NCBI RefSeq assembly: GCF_001648175.1 | Contig: NZ_CP015243.1 | Coordinates: forward strand, 3,596,001-3,660,000 | DNA length: 64,000 nucleotides | Source of the DNA: Halotalea alkalilenta | GTDB taxonomy: Bacteria; Pseudomonadota; Gammaproteobacteria; Pseudomonadales; Halomonadaceae | Direction: 5' to 3' | In this document: positions 48,892-58,180 of the stretch, piece after piece | Numbering within the stretch: position 1 is the first letter of the stretch | Layout of the letters: every line of letters begins with the position of its first letter | Position numbers and translations under genes: made by a program | Notes under the pieces: model-generated | Databases searched by the model: none | Seen by the model: only the letters and a program-made list of their open reading frames with translations | What the model was told of the DNA's origin: nothing

Positions 48892-50400
48892 ATGAACCAA
48901 CCTGCGACAGAAACGGCAGATGTAGTCTTGATCGGCGCCGGCGTGATGAGCGCCACGCTGGCGGTACTTCTCAAGGAGCTCGACCCAGAGGCCAAGGTGG
49001 AAATCGTCGAGCAGCTCGACGGCGCCGCTTCGGAGAGCTCCTTCGCCTGGAACAACGCAGGCACCGGTCACGCCGCGCTGTGCGAACTCAACTACACACC
49101 ACGCAACAAAGATGGCTCGATCAGCATCGAGAAAGCGGTGCGGATCAACACCGCGTTCGAGGAATCGAAGCAGTTCTGGAGCTATCTGATCGAGCAGGGC
49201 GCGATCGAATCGGCCCGTCGCTTCCTCAATCCGGTGCCGCACATGAGCTTCGTGCGCGGTGCCAAGGACGTCGAGTTCCTGCGCAAGCGCTTCGAGGCGA
49301 TGAGCGCCCACCCCTGCTTCGCCGACATGCGCTACAGCGAAAGTCCCGAGCAGATCGCCGAGTGGGCGCCACTGCTGATGCGCGGGCGCAAGGGCGATGA
49401 CCCGATCGCCGCGACCCGCGTCGACCAGGGTACGGATGTCGACTTCGGTGCGCTCACCCGCCAGCTCCTGCGCCATCTCGACAGCCTTGGCGGTGCACGG
49501 GTCAGCTACAAGCAAAGAGTCGCGAGCCTCGAGCGTGAGGCGAACGGCGACTGGCTGCTCGAGCTCGACGTCGACCACGGCAAGCGCAGCCGCCAGCTGC
49601 GCGCGCGCTTCGTCTTCGTCGGTGCCGGCGGCGGCGCGCTGCCGCTGCTGCAGAAAAGCGGTATCCCCGAAGCCCAGGGCTATGCAGGCTTCCCGGTCAG
49701 CGGCCAGTGGCTACGCTGCGACGACCCCAAGCTGGTGGCCCAGCACAAGGCCAAGGTCTACAGCCAGGCATCGGTCGGCGCACCGCCGATGTCGGTACCG
49801 CACCTCGACACCCGGGTAGTGGACGGCCGCTCTTCGCTGCTGTTCGGTCCGTTCGCAGGCTTCACCACCAAGTTCCTCAAGACCGGCTCTCCGCTCGACC
49901 TGCCGCTCAGCGTTCGCGCCGACAACCTGCGCCCGATGCTCTCGGTGGCGCGTGACAACTTCTCGCTGGTCAAGTACCTGGTCGGGCAGGTGCTGCAGAC
50001 GCCGAAGCAGCGCATCGAGGCGCTGCGGGAGTTCTTCCCCGAGGCAAGCGAAGAGGACTGGCGTCTCGAGATCGCCGGTCAACGGGTGCAGATCATCAAG
50101 CGCGACGCCAAGCGCGGCGGCAAGCTCGAGTTCGGCACCGAGCTGGTCACCGCGGCCGACGGCTCGCTCGCCGCCCTTCTCGGCGCCTCACCCGGTGCGT
50201 CCACCGCGGTGTCTACGATGCTGCAACTGATCGAGCGCTGCTTCCCTGAGCGCTACCAGAGCGAAGACTGGCAGTCCCGCCTTGGCGCGATCTTCACCGC
50301 CCGCGCCGGACAGCTGGCCCAGGACGGTAAACGGCTGGCCGAAGTCCGTGAACGTACCCATCGGGTACTCGAGCTCACCCCGCAGCCGGCGCAGGCCTGA
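48892..50400 (+). CDS. mqo: Malate:quinone oxidoreductase
   Basis: This FAD-dependent membrane-associated enzyme oxidises malate to oxaloacetate and passes electrons to quinone. The 502-residue protein has the FAD motif [35 protein letters not shown] (cut to its core [16 protein letters not shown]), [12 protein letters not shown] and [12 protein letters not shown] near the end. ATG 48892 gives the family start ([12 protein letters not shown]); ATG 48868 would add eight residues. A strong terminator follows. Confidence 0.96.
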   Translation: MNQPATETADVVLIGAGVMSATLAVLLKELDPEAKVEIVEQLDGAASESSFAWNNAGTGHAALCELNYTPRNKDGSISIEKAVRINTAFEESKQFWSYLIEQGAIESARRFLNPVPHMSFVRGAKDVEFLRKRFEAMSAHPCFADMRYSESPEQIAEWAPLLMRGRKGDDPIAATRVDQGTDVDFGALTRQLLRHLDSLGGARVSYKQRVASLEREANGDWLLELDVDHGKRSRQLRARFVFVGAGGGALPLLQKSGIPEAQGYAGFPVSGQWLRCDDPKLVAQHKAKVYSQASVGAPPMSVPHLDTRVVDGRSSLLFGPFAGFTTKFLKTGSPLDLPLSVRADNLRPMLSVARDNFSLVKYLVGQVLQTPKQRIEALREFFPEASEEDWRLEIAGQRVQIIKRDAKRGGKLEFGTELVTAADGSLAALLGASPGASTAVSTMLQLIERCFPERYQSEDWQSRLGAIFTARAGQLAQDGKRLAEVRERTHRVLELTPQPAQA

Positions 50401-50421
50401 AACCCGAGAGTACCCGACCCG

Positions 50422-50449
50422 AGAGCCTCGCTTCGCGCGAGGCTCTTTT
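50422..50449 (+). terminator. Intrinsic terminator of mqo
   Basis: A nine-bp stem (AGAGCCTCG with CGAGGCTCT) with a seven-base loop is followed by TTTTC, 22 bases past the stop. This is a textbook rho-independent signal. Confidence 0.9.
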
Positions 50450-50497
50450 CCTCGCTCCATCTCTTTCTTGCTCCATTCCTCCCCTCTCGCTCACGGC

Positions 50498-51913
50498 TCA
50501 AAGCACCGGCGAGAACAGGTGGGCGACCCGCTCAACGGCCTGGCGCCAGCGCGGCACCGCGTCGAGCTGGGCGCGATCGAGCCGCCGGGCCTGCTCGAAA
50601 TCACGCTCGAGCATTGCAGCCACCTCCGAGGCGAATCCCTGGTCGAACACCGCCACCATCTGCTCGAAATTGAGCCGCAGCGAGCGGTTGTCGAGATTGG
50701 CACTACCGATCACCGCGAAGTCGTCGTCGACCAGCCACACCTTCTGATGGATGAACCCCGGCAGGTAACGGTATATCTCGATACCATCGTGCACCGCTTG
50801 GCGAGCGCAGAACTGGCTGGCGAGATAGACGATCAGATGATCGGGCCGCGACGGCACCAGGATGCGCACCTCTACGCCGCGCTGCACCGCAAGCGTCAGC
50901 GCCGCGCTCACCGCCTCGTCGGGCACCAGATAGGGCGTGGTCAGCCATAGCCGACGACGCGCCCGATTGATCGCCTCGACCAGCGACAGCATGCAGGTCT
51001 CGTAGATATCGGCCGGACCGAAGGGCAGCGCCTGGCAGCGCATCTGGCCTGCGTCCCTGCGCGGCGGCACGCAGAGGGTGGGCAGCTCGCCCGCGCTCCA
51101 GTACCAGTCCTCGGCGAAGGTGTACTGCAGGCAACCGACCACCGGCCCCTCCAGTGCGATATGGGTATCGCGCCAAGGCGCGAGCGGAGGCTTGGCGCCA
51201 AGATAGAGCAGGCTTACGTTGTGGCCGCCGATGAACGCCTGCTCGCCGTCGACCACCACCAGCTTGCGATGATTGCGGAAATTGATCTGGAAGCGATTGA
51301 AGCCGAAGCCGCTCTGGGTGACGAATTTGTAGGCCTTGACGCCGCCGGCGCGCAGCCGCTCGAGGTGGGCGGACGGCAGTCCGTGGCTGCCGATCTCGTC
51401 GCACAGCAAATAGACCTCGACGCCCTTGGCCGCCCGCGCGAGCAGCGCATCGAACAGCCGACGGCCCAGCGCATCGTCGGCGATGGTGAAAAACTGCACC
51501 AGCACCTGGCGCTCGGCGCGCTCGATCGCGGCGAAGATCGCAGCGAAGGTCGCCTCCCCGTCGACCAGCAGGCGCACCTGGTTGCCGTGCAGCAATGGCA
51601 TCCGGGTCAGCCTCGCTGAGGCTGGAAGCCCATCGACTGCATCATGCTCGGCGTCCAGATCCCACGGCAGATGCGGTACCCGCTCGCGCATCCGGCGGTT
51701 TTCCTGGCGCCGCGCCCCAACGTAGCGCTCGAAACGCGCGCTGCCGAGGACCAGATAAGGCAGCAGCGCGAAATAGGGAAACGACAGCAGCAGCACCGCC
51801 CAAGCGATCGCACCCTGAGTGGTGCGCGCTCGACGCACCGCATCGAGCGCCGCAATGATGCCAGCGATATGGACCAGGATCAGGAACAGGCCGAACAGTG
51901 AGGTAGTGCTCAC
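50498..51913 (-). CDS. cls: Cardiolipin synthase
   Basis: This inner-membrane phospholipase-D-family enzyme condenses two phosphatidylglycerols to cardiolipin. The 471-residue protein has two N-terminal transmembrane helices and two HKD motifs: HRKLVVVDGEQAFIGGHN and HQKVWLVDDDFAVIGSAN. Its length and helices match ClsA. It converges on mqo across the terminator. Cardiolipin synthases are often osmotically induced, which would suit a halotolerant host. Confidence 0.93.
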   Translation of the reverse strand: MSTTSLFGLFLILVHIAGIIAALDAVRRARTTQGAIAWAVLLLSFPYFALLPYLVLGSARFERYVGARRQENRRMRERVPHLPWDLDAEHDAVDGLPASARLTRMPLLHGNQVRLLVDGEATFAAIFAAIERAERQVLVQFFTIADDALGRRLFDALLARAAKGVEVYLLCDEIGSHGLPSAHLERLRAGGVKAYKFVTQSGFGFNRFQINFRNHRKLVVVDGEQAFIGGHNVSLLYLGAKPPLAPWRDTHIALEGPVVGCLQYTFAEDWYWSAGELPTLCVPPRRDAGQMRCQALPFGPADIYETCMLSLVEAINRARRRLWLTTPYLVPDEAVSAALTLAVQRGVEVRILVPSRPDHLIVYLASQFCARQAVHDGIEIYRYLPGFIHQKVWLVDDDFAVIGSANLDNRSLRLNFEQMVAVFDQGFASEVAAMLERDFEQARRLDRAQLDAVPRWRQAVERVAHLFSPVL

Positions 51914-52043
51914 GCGGCGGGTTCCGGGACGAGTAGTCGCGCGGAGGAGAAAAGCATTGCGGGATCAGAAGACATCGGCTGGCTCCAGGGGACGGAAATC
52001 GTCTCACAGACTAGTCGATTCTCTTACTCGCAAGGAGGTTCCC

Positions 52044-52166
52044 ATGTTCAGCCACATCCAGCTCGGTGCCCGCGCCCCTGGGGCAACGACGCGCAGGTCG
52101 GCTCCACTGCATCACGACCTTGGCGGCCGTAAGCTTTGCTTCGTCCCCGCCGCAGCGCTGCCTTGA
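52044..52166 (+). pseudogene. VOC/glyoxalase-family gene remnant with internal deletion
   Basis: A 40-codon frame sits behind an excellent ribosome-binding site (AAGGAGG, seven bases). The N-terminus MFSHIQLGAR is the standard opening of VOC-fold proteins. The C-terminus DLGGRKLCFVPAAALP looks like their closing strand (normally DPxGNKL). The roughly 90 residues expected between are missing. I infer a deletion that left both ends in frame. It could be expressed but not functional. Confidence 0.55.
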
Positions 52167-52173
52167 GCAAGGG

Positions 52174-53208
52174 TCATACCGGCGGCGGATTGAGCCGGGC
52201 AAAGCCCTCCTGGCGATAGTACGGAAAGTAGGGATAAGGCGCCTCGACGGCGCTGACGCTGTCCAGGCGCTTCATCTGCTCGGCGCTCAGGCACCAGCCG
52301 AGCGCACCGAGATTGTCACGCAGCTGCGCTTCGTTGCGCGCGCCGATGATCACCGAAGAGACGCTCGGGCGCTGCAACAACCACCTGAGCGCCACCTGGG
52401 CGACGCTCCTGCCGCTCTCCTCGGCGCGCTCGGCCAACACATCGACGATGTCGAACAAGCGCTCCCCGTCGACCGGCGGGCCGAAGCTTGCGGTATCGTG
52501 CAGTCGACTGAGCTCGGGCAGCGGCGCGCCGCGACGCAGCTTGCCGGTGAGCCGGCCCCAGCCGAGCGGACTCCAGACCAGGGCGCCTACGCCTTGATCC
52601 AGCCCAAGCGGCATCAGCTCCCACTCGTAGTCGCGTCCAATCAGCGAGTAGTAGACCTGGTGCGCCACGTAGCGGGGGTAACCATCGCGCTTAGCGATCG
52701 ACAGCGCCTTCATCAGCTGCCAACCCGAGAAGTTGGACACCCCGACATAGCGCACCTTGCCCGAGCGGACCAGCCCATCGAGGGTCGCGAGCACCTCCTC
52801 CATCGGCGTTGCCGCGTCGAAGGCATGGAGCTGGAGCAGGTCGATCGCATCGGTCGCAAGCCGCTTCAGCGCCGCCTCGACCGCACTCATCAGTCGACGG
52901 CGCGAGGTGCCTGCATCCTCAGGCCCATCGCCCATCGGTAACCCGATCTTGGTCGAGATCAACGCCTGCGCCCTGCGCCCCGCCAATGCCTGACCCAGCA
53001 CCCGCTCCGAGGCGCCGAGGGAGTAGACGTCGGCGGTGTCGAAGAGATTCACCCCGGCCTCGAGACAGATGTCGATCAACCGTCGAGCGGCCTTCACGTC
53101 GGTATTGCCCCAAGCACCGAACAGCGGCCCAGCGCCGCCGAAAGTGCCGGTACCGAAGCTCAACGCCGGCACTTCCAGCGCGGAGGCACCAAGTGTTCGA
53201 TACTCCAT
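52174..53208 (-). CDS. Aldo/keto reductase
   Basis: The 344-residue TIM-barrel reductase has D and Y of the catalytic tetrad in NLFDTADVYSLGASE, the His in DLLQLHAFD, and NADP-binding blocks VSNFSGWQ and SSVIIGARNEAQL. It resembles the YajO/YccK-like AKR group. ATG 53208 has GGAGAG nine bases upstream. It is divergent from a LysR regulator and is therefore a probable target. The substrate is unknown. Confidence 0.88.
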   Translation of the reverse strand: MEYRTLGASALEVPALSFGTGTFGGAGPLFGAWGNTDVKAARRLIDICLEAGVNLFDTADVYSLGASERVLGQALAGRRAQALISTKIGLPMGDGPEDAGTSRRRLMSAVEAALKRLATDAIDLLQLHAFDAATPMEEVLATLDGLVRSGKVRYVGVSNFSGWQLMKALSIAKRDGYPRYVAHQVYYSLIGRDYEWELMPLGLDQGVGALVWSPLGWGRLTGKLRRGAPLPELSRLHDTASFGPPVDGERLFDIVDVLAERAEESGRSVAQVALRWLLQRPSVSSVIIGARNEAQLRDNLGALGWCLSAEQMKRLDSVSAVEAPYPYFPYYRQEGFARLNPPPV

Positions 53209-53510
53209 GGATCGGCTCTCCTTCGTTGGTTCGATTGGCACGTTCACGGCTTCACTCGGCAGCTCGGCGAGGCGCTACCCACCTCGAACCGACCGCGGTC
53301 GCCGCGATGCGCCGGCAACATGCTCGGCAGCGACAACGCCGGCACCGCAGCGGCGCACCAAGGCAGCAGTTCGAGTCCGTGGCGCGCGCGGCATCGCGGC
53401 TTCTCCATGAGTGGAAAGGAGCCGCCATGATGTCGGAACGCAATTTAAGCGAGTAGAGTTCCCGTCTACCTTTGAGAAGTGAATTAAATTCACTAATTCA
53501 GGAACAGTGA
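53209..53510. promoter_or_regulatory. AKR/LysR divergent control region with a LysR-type operator
   Basis: The 302-base spacer holds no gene. At 53479-53493, GTGAATT-A-AATTCAC is a perfect 15-bp inverted repeat with the T-N11-A pattern bound by LysR proteins, 18 bases before the lysR start. The rest is GC-rich and featureless; no clear -10/-35 pair was found for the AKR gene. Confidence 0.6.
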
Positions 53511-54407
53511 ATGGACAGCAATCGTTCCGGAGAGATGGAAGTGTTCGTCCAGGTGGTGCAATCGGGCAGCTTCGCCGCCGCTGCGCGGCGCCTGGAGATG
53601 ACGCCTTCGGCGGTGGCGAAGCTGATCCAGCGTCTCGAGGCGCGGCTCGGCGCCAGGCTGATCAACCGCACCACCCGCAGCTTCCAACCGACCGCCGAGG
53701 GGAGGCTGTTCTTCGACCGCGCCCAGGAGATCCTCGCCGACTTGGAGGACGCCGAGAGCGCGGTCGGGCTCGAGGCGAGCGAGCCCCAGGGGGTGTTGAA
53801 ACTCAACGTCTCGGTGCCCTTCGGCCGCAGGCTTTTGCTGCCGCTGCTGCCCGAGTTCCTCGCCCTCCACCCCCGGATGCGGGTCGATCTCACCCTCACC
53901 GACGAGCTGATCGACCCGTTCGAGCAGCACACCGACCTGGTGATCCGCCACGGTGCGCTGGCGGACTCACGGCTGATCGCGCGCTATCTCGGCCGCAGCC
54001 CGCAGCTGATCGTCGCCTCTCCCGACTATCTCGCCAGGCGCGGCGTGCCGCGCACGCCTTCCGAGCTCATCACCCACGACTGCATCGACTTCAACTTTCG
54101 CCGCCAGCTGAGCGAATGGCGCTTCACCATCGACGGCGAGCAGCGCGCCGTGCCGGTCGCCGGCAGCCTCAGCGCAGGCGACGGAGAAACCCTGCGCGAA
54201 CTGACGCTCGCCGGAGTGGGTATCAGCCGGCTGACCCGCTTCCACGTCCTCGACGATATCCGGCGCGGCGCGCTGGTGTCGCTGCTCGAACCCTTCGCCA
54301 GCGAGGACTCCGATGCGATCCACGCGCTCTATCATGATCGCCGTCACCTCGCCTCGAGAACCCGTGCGATGCTCGACTTCCTCACCGCGCGGCTTCGCCT
54401 CGACTGA
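53511..54407 (+). CDS. LysR-family transcriptional regulator
   Basis: In the 298-residue protein, an N-terminal winged helix (SFAAAARRLEMTPSAVAKLI) is followed by the effector-binding domain starting at GVLKLNVSVPFGRRLLLP. It belongs to the large CrgA/DsdC-like group that often controls a divergent oxidoreductase. The T-N11-A operator at 53479-53493 close to its start suggests autoregulation and control of the AKR gene. Confidence 0.9.
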   Translation: MDSNRSGEMEVFVQVVQSGSFAAAARRLEMTPSAVAKLIQRLEARLGARLINRTTRSFQPTAEGRLFFDRAQEILADLEDAESAVGLEASEPQGVLKLNVSVPFGRRLLLPLLPEFLALHPRMRVDLTLTDELIDPFEQHTDLVIRHGALADSRLIARYLGRSPQLIVASPDYLARRGVPRTPSELITHDCIDFNFRRQLSEWRFTIDGEQRAVPVAGSLSAGDGETLRELTLAGVGISRLTRFHVLDDIRRGALVSLLEPFASEDSDAIHALYHDRRHLASRTRAMLDFLTARLRLD

Positions 54408-54469
54408 GCCAGGGCAAATGGTTGGATACCGACCGAGCGGAGCTACCAGGCACAGTCGCAGGCACTGGT

Positions 54470-55387
54470 TCAGAGGCTATCGATCAACGCCTCCATCCTT
54501 CGGCGCATTCCGGCATCGGGCATCCGTCCGACGGCGGCGCCGAGGTTGTCATCGACGTAGCGCGGGTTAGCCATTCCCGGGATCGCGCAGGTCACCGCTG
54601 GATGCGAGACCACGTACTTGAGGAAGAACTGCGCCCAGCTCCGGCAGTCGATTTCCGCCGCCCAATCGGGCAGCGCCTGGCCCTGCACCTTGTCGAACAG
54701 GCGATCGCGACCGAACGGCAGGTTGACCATCACCGCTACGCCGTTGGCCTCGGCGGCGGGCAGCACGGTCTCGGCCGCGGCGCGATTGTCGATCGCATAG
54801 TCGACCTGGACGAAATCCAGCCCGCCGCGCTCGATCCACTCCACCATCTCATCGTGCTGTCGCTCCACCCAGGTGGTCGCGCCGACATAGCGCACCCGTC
54901 CCTGGTCGCGGTAGTCCCTGAGAGTCTCCAGCTGGGTTTCGGTGTCCTGGAAATTGTGCACCGCGACCAGGTCGATCATCTCGGTGCCCAAAAGCTCGAA
55001 CGAACGCTCGATCTGCGCCACGCCCGCCTCACGCCCGCTGCTGCTGACCTTGGTAGCGAGAAACAGCTGGTCACGGATGTCGAGCGATGCGATCAGTTCA
55101 CCGACCACTCGCTCGGCATCGCCATAGGAGGGTGCGGTGTCGATCACCCTGCCGCCCTGCGCGACGAAACGCTGGAAGGCCTCGCGTAGCGGCACCAGCG
55201 CCTCTGCGCTCGCCCCCTGGTAACGCCGCGCGGTGCCGATACCGATCACCGGCAGCGTTTCGTCGGCTGCGGGAATTGGCTTGGTCAGCGGCGCACCTTC
55301 GGTGGCCAAAGCCGAGCGCCAGGGGATGTTGCCGGCGAGCATCAGGGCGCTGCTGGCGAGGAGCAAATCACGTCGAGAAAGATTCAT
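54470..55387 (-). CDS. Aldo/keto reductase with a Tat signal peptide
   Basis: The 305-residue protein has the twin-arginine motif SRRDLLLASSALML at its N-terminus followed by a short hydrophobic stretch and LATEGAPL, so export to the periplasm in folded form is expected. The barrel keeps D and Y in VIDTAPSYGDAE, K in ATKVSSSG and H in DLVAVHNFQDTE. ATG 55387 is preferred because it puts SRR at residue 4. Periplasmic AKRs are uncommon; how it would receive NADPH is unclear. It converges on the LysR gene. Confidence 0.87.
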   Translation of the reverse strand: MNLSRRDLLLASSALMLAGNIPWRSALATEGAPLTKPIPAADETLPVIGIGTARRYQGASAEALVPLREAFQRFVAQGGRVIDTAPSYGDAERVVGELIASLDIRDQLFLATKVSSSGREAGVAQIERSFELLGTEMIDLVAVHNFQDTETQLETLRDYRDQGRVRYVGATTWVERQHDEMVEWIERGGLDFVQVDYAIDNRAAAETVLPAAEANGVAVMVNLPFGRDRLFDKVQGQALPDWAAEIDCRSWAQFFLKYVVSHPAVTCAIPGMANPRYVDDNLGAAVGRMPDAGMRRRMEALIDSL

Positions 55388-55509
55388 CACAACGGCTCCA
55401 TCTATGCGTTGACTGAACATCGAGGAATTTCCAGTCTAAGCAAAGCACGAGCGGGAACTCATCGCTCATCAGGCCCATCTCAGCGGTAGCGGCGGCGGGG
55501 TAGTCCGGC

Positions 55510-55983
55510 TCACTGCGCCTCGGGCAGCGTGCAGACGTCGACCCATCGGGCCTCGGTCAGCATCGCCAGGCGTTCGGGAGAGATGCGCACCGCGCTGTGG
55601 GGGGCGCCTGCCGCCGGCAGGACCTCATCGAAGGCACGCAGCGACTCATCGCAATAGACCGGCACTGGGGTGGCGAGCCCGAAAGGACAAACGCCGCCCA
55701 CCGGGTGGCCAGTCAAGGCGAGAACCTCGTCGAAACCGAGCAGCTTCGCCTTGCCACCGAAGGTGGCCTTGATCTTGCGGTTGTCGAGCCTTGCGTCTCC
55801 ACGGGCCACCACCAAAAGCGGCTGGCCGTCGACGCGCATCGACAGGGTCTTGGCGATTCTCGCCGGCGCCACGCCATGGGCGCGGGCAGCGAGTTCGACG
55901 GTAGCGGTACTCTCGGCGAGTTCGATCACTTCGATCTCGGGCGCGTGGGTGGTGAAGAAGGCGCGAACCGACTCGAGGCTCAT
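55510..55983 (-). CDS. YbaK/EbsC-family aminoacyl-tRNA deacylase
   Basis: The 157-residue protein has the INS-like editing fold with family blocks AKTLSMRVDGQPLLVVARGD, LDNRKIKATFGG (catalytic Lys) and GHPVGGVCPFG. These proteins hydrolyse mischarged tRNA, mostly Cys-tRNA-Pro or Ala-tRNA-Pro. ATG 55983 has GGAG six bases upstream; the longer frame upstream is not credible. Confidence 0.88.
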   Translation of the reverse strand: MSLESVRAFFTTHAPEIEVIELAESTATVELAARAHGVAPARIAKTLSMRVDGQPLLVVARGDARLDNRKIKATFGGKAKLLGFDEVLALTGHPVGGVCPFGLATPVPVYCDESLRAFDEVLPAAGAPHSAVRISPERLAMLTEARWVDVCTLPEAQ

Positions 55984-56093
55984 GCTGGGCTCCTCTGCCG
56001 CTGGGTGGGAAGGACTGGGGCCGATAGAGCATACCTCCGGCCGCGGCGCCGCTGCCACGTGGTCGAGAGCGGCCAGGGCGTGTCCACTACGCG

Positions 56094-56573
56094 CTAGAAG
56101 CTCAGCGTTCCATCCGCCTTGATCTCGTCGAGGACGAAGAAAGTGCGAACCTGGAGCACATGGGGCAATGCCAGGATACGTTCGCTGTGGAAGCGGTTGA
56201 ATGCGGGCAGGTCGCGTACCCGGACCTTGAGGAAGTAATCCATGTCGCCTGCGACCAGGTAGCACTCGAGCACCTGCGGCAGGGCCCTGGCGGCGGACGC
56301 GAACTGCTCGAAGCTCTGCTGGCTCGAGCGATCGAGTACCACACCGACCATCACCATGGTCTGGCGATCCACCGCTCGCGGATCGATCCGTGCCTGGACC
56401 GAGGTGATCACTTTGTCCTCGAACAGCCGCTGGGTGTGCTTCCAGCATGCCGAAGCGCTCAGCCCGACACGCTCCGCCAGCGCACGGTTGCTCAGTCGGC
56501 CATCCTGCTGCAGCGCCTGGAGAATCCGGCGGTCGAGCGCGGTGAGGGGCGAGAATCGCTGCTCATCAGCCAT
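56094..56573 (-). CDS. acdR: Lrp/AsnC-family regulator, probable AcdR
   Basis: In the 159-residue protein, the N-terminal helix-turn-helix (LDRRILQALQQDGRLSNRAL, then RVGLSASACWKH) is followed by the RAM ligand-binding domain with ECYLVAGDMDYFLKV. It is divergent from the ACC deaminase gene with a 167-base AT-rich spacer, the arrangement in which AcdR controls acdS in Pseudomonas. The symbol rests on that context. ATG 56573 is preferred; TTG 56597 would add eight residues. Confidence 0.8.
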   Translation of the reverse strand: MADEQRFSPLTALDRRILQALQQDGRLSNRALAERVGLSASACWKHTQRLFEDKVITSVQARIDPRAVDRQTMVMVGVVLDRSSQQSFEQFASAARALPQVLECYLVAGDMDYFLKVRVRDLPAFNRFHSERILALPHVLQVRTFFVLDEIKADGTLSF

Positions 56574-56740
56574 AAACAATCTTTCCCCATTTACCAATTT
56601 TAGAGAACCATCTTTACTGAATTCGCAAATCGTATCCAGATAATGGCTGCTACGGGCAATAAAAAGAAAGCACCTTCCCCACCGCTGGGTTCTAACATGG
56701 AGCGGTCGGCGACAACAATTCCAACCTAGGAGAATCCGCC

Positions 56741-57751
56741 ATGCTCGAGCTGGAAAAACGCTTCCCCCGTGTCACCCTTGGCTACTTTCCCTCCCCCCTG
56801 CAGCCTTTGAAGCGGCTGTCGAAGGAGCTCGGTATCGAGCTATGGGCCAAGCGCGACGATGTCTCCTCCGGCCTCGCCTACGGCGGCAACAAGGTACGCA
56901 AGCTCGAGTGGCTGGCGGCCGATGCGCTGGAACAGGGATGCGACACCCTGGTGTCGATCGGTAACGTGCAGTCCAACCACACCCGCCAGGTCGCCGCGGT
57001 GGCCGCGGTGCTCGGGCTCAAGTGCCGGCTGGTCCAGGAAGAGTGGACCCATTGGGACGACCCGAACTACCACCGGGTCGGCAACATCCTGCTCTCTCGC
57101 CTGATGGGCGCGCAGACGCTGCTCGAGGGCGAAGGCTATTCGACCGAGGTCAAGGAGACCTGGGAAAGGGCGCTGGAGCAGGTGCGGCGTGAAGGCGGCA
57201 AGCCTTACGCGATTCCCGCCGGTGCCTCGGACCATCCGCTCGGCGGGCTCGGCTACGCCAACTTCGCCGACGAGCTCGCGCAGCAGGAGCGCGAACGGGA
57301 CCTGTTCTTCGACACCGTGGTCACCGCCACCTGTACCGGTTCTACCCAGGGCGGCATGGTGGTTGGCTTCAAGGCCCAGGATCGCCCGCGCCGGCTGATC
57401 GGTATCGATACCGCGGCGAACGCCGAGATGACCCGTGCAGCGGTAACCAAGATCGCCCGCGCCACCGCGGAGATGATCGAGCTTGCGAAGCCGATCCTCG
57501 ACGAGGACGTGGTGATCGACCCCCGCTTCGCCGGACCCGACTACGGTCTGCCGGACGAAGAGACGATAGCGGCGATCAGGCTCGCGGCGCAGAGCGAAGC
57601 CATGCTCACCGACCCGGTCTATGAGGGAAAATCGCTCGCCGGTCTGATAGCCATGGCCCGCAGCGGCGAAATCGCCCCCGGCAGCCGCGTGCTCTACGTC
57701 CACCTCGGCGGCGCGCCTGCCCTGGATGCCTACAGCAAAGCATTCGAATGA
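56741..57751 (+). CDS. acdS: 1-aminocyclopropane-1-carboxylate deaminase
   Basis: This PLP enzyme opens ACC, the plant ethylene precursor, to ammonia and 2-oxobutanoate. The 336-residue protein has K51 (YGGNKVRK) for PLP and S78 (NVQSNH), plus the residues that separate true ACC deaminases from D-cysteine desulfhydrases: Y294 and E295 (DPVYEGK) and L322 (VHLGG). AGGAG precedes ATG 56741. The divergent Lrp regulator is the likely activator. Confidence 0.95.
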   Translation: MLELEKRFPRVTLGYFPSPLQPLKRLSKELGIELWAKRDDVSSGLAYGGNKVRKLEWLAADALEQGCDTLVSIGNVQSNHTRQVAAVAAVLGLKCRLVQEEWTHWDDPNYHRVGNILLSRLMGAQTLLEGEGYSTEVKETWERALEQVRREGGKPYAIPAGASDHPLGGLGYANFADELAQQERERDLFFDTVVTATCTGSTQGGMVVGFKAQDRPRRLIGIDTAANAEMTRAAVTKIARATAEMIELAKPILDEDVVIDPRFAGPDYGLPDEETIAAIRLAAQSEAMLTDPVYEGKSLAGLIAMARSGEIAPGSRVLYVHLGGAPALDAYSKAFE

Positions 57752-57784
57752 TCATCGACGCCGCCGCGCAACGAGGGCCAGGAC

Positions 57785-58165
57785 ATGGACTCGCTTCCCT
57801 TACGCTGGGCGGTACCGCCGTCCGGCCACAGCGATGCGGCGATCGTCGTGGCAACGCCATCCGCCCGGCTGCTGGCAGCGCTCGTCGATGCACTCGTCGA
57901 TGATCCCTGCACTGCGCTACTGGTGGTCGACGATCCCGAACGGCTGTACGAGCTGCGCGCCAGCGCGGTGCTGACGCAGGCGCTGGAACCACTCGGCCGA
58001 CAAGCGGTGCTGTTGATGCCGGCATGCGACGACCACGCCGCCCTTTTCTGGTTGGGCGGCGTGGTCGGTCATCGCGTGATCGAGCTCGATGGAGAGACGC
58101 GCGCCGAAGCGCTGATCGAGGCCAGGTGGCGATGGCACGGTGAAGCGCCACCGCCGACCTGCTAG
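57785..58165 (+). CDS. Hypothetical protein downstream of acdS
   Basis: The 126-residue, Ala/Leu-rich soluble protein has alternating strand/helix segments (AIVVATPSARLLAALVDAL, TALLVVDDPERLYEL, AVLLMPAC) that suggest a small alpha/beta fold. I do not recognise a family. It starts 33 bases after acdS with a weak site (AGGAC) and may be co-transcribed. A 14-bp perfect inverted repeat lies inside the frame. It could be a spurious frame in high-GC DNA, but the location and spacing favour a real gene. Confidence 0.5.
   Translation: MDSLPLRWAVPPSGHSDAAIVVATPSARLLAALVDALVDDPCTALLVVDDPERLYELRASAVLTQALEPLGRQAVLLMPACDDHAALFWLGGVVGHRVIELDGETRAEALIEARWRWHGEAPPPTC
58030..58067. terminator. Inverted repeat inside the hypothetical gene, 3' of trhO
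   Basis: Fourteen bases at 58030-58043 pair perfectly with 58054-58067 across a ten-base loop containing TTTT. It is far more stable than chance. On the minus strand it lies about 115 bases past the trhO stop and could terminate or protect that transcript. Confidence 0.5.
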
Positions 58166-58180
58166 GGCGTGTCTTGCGGG

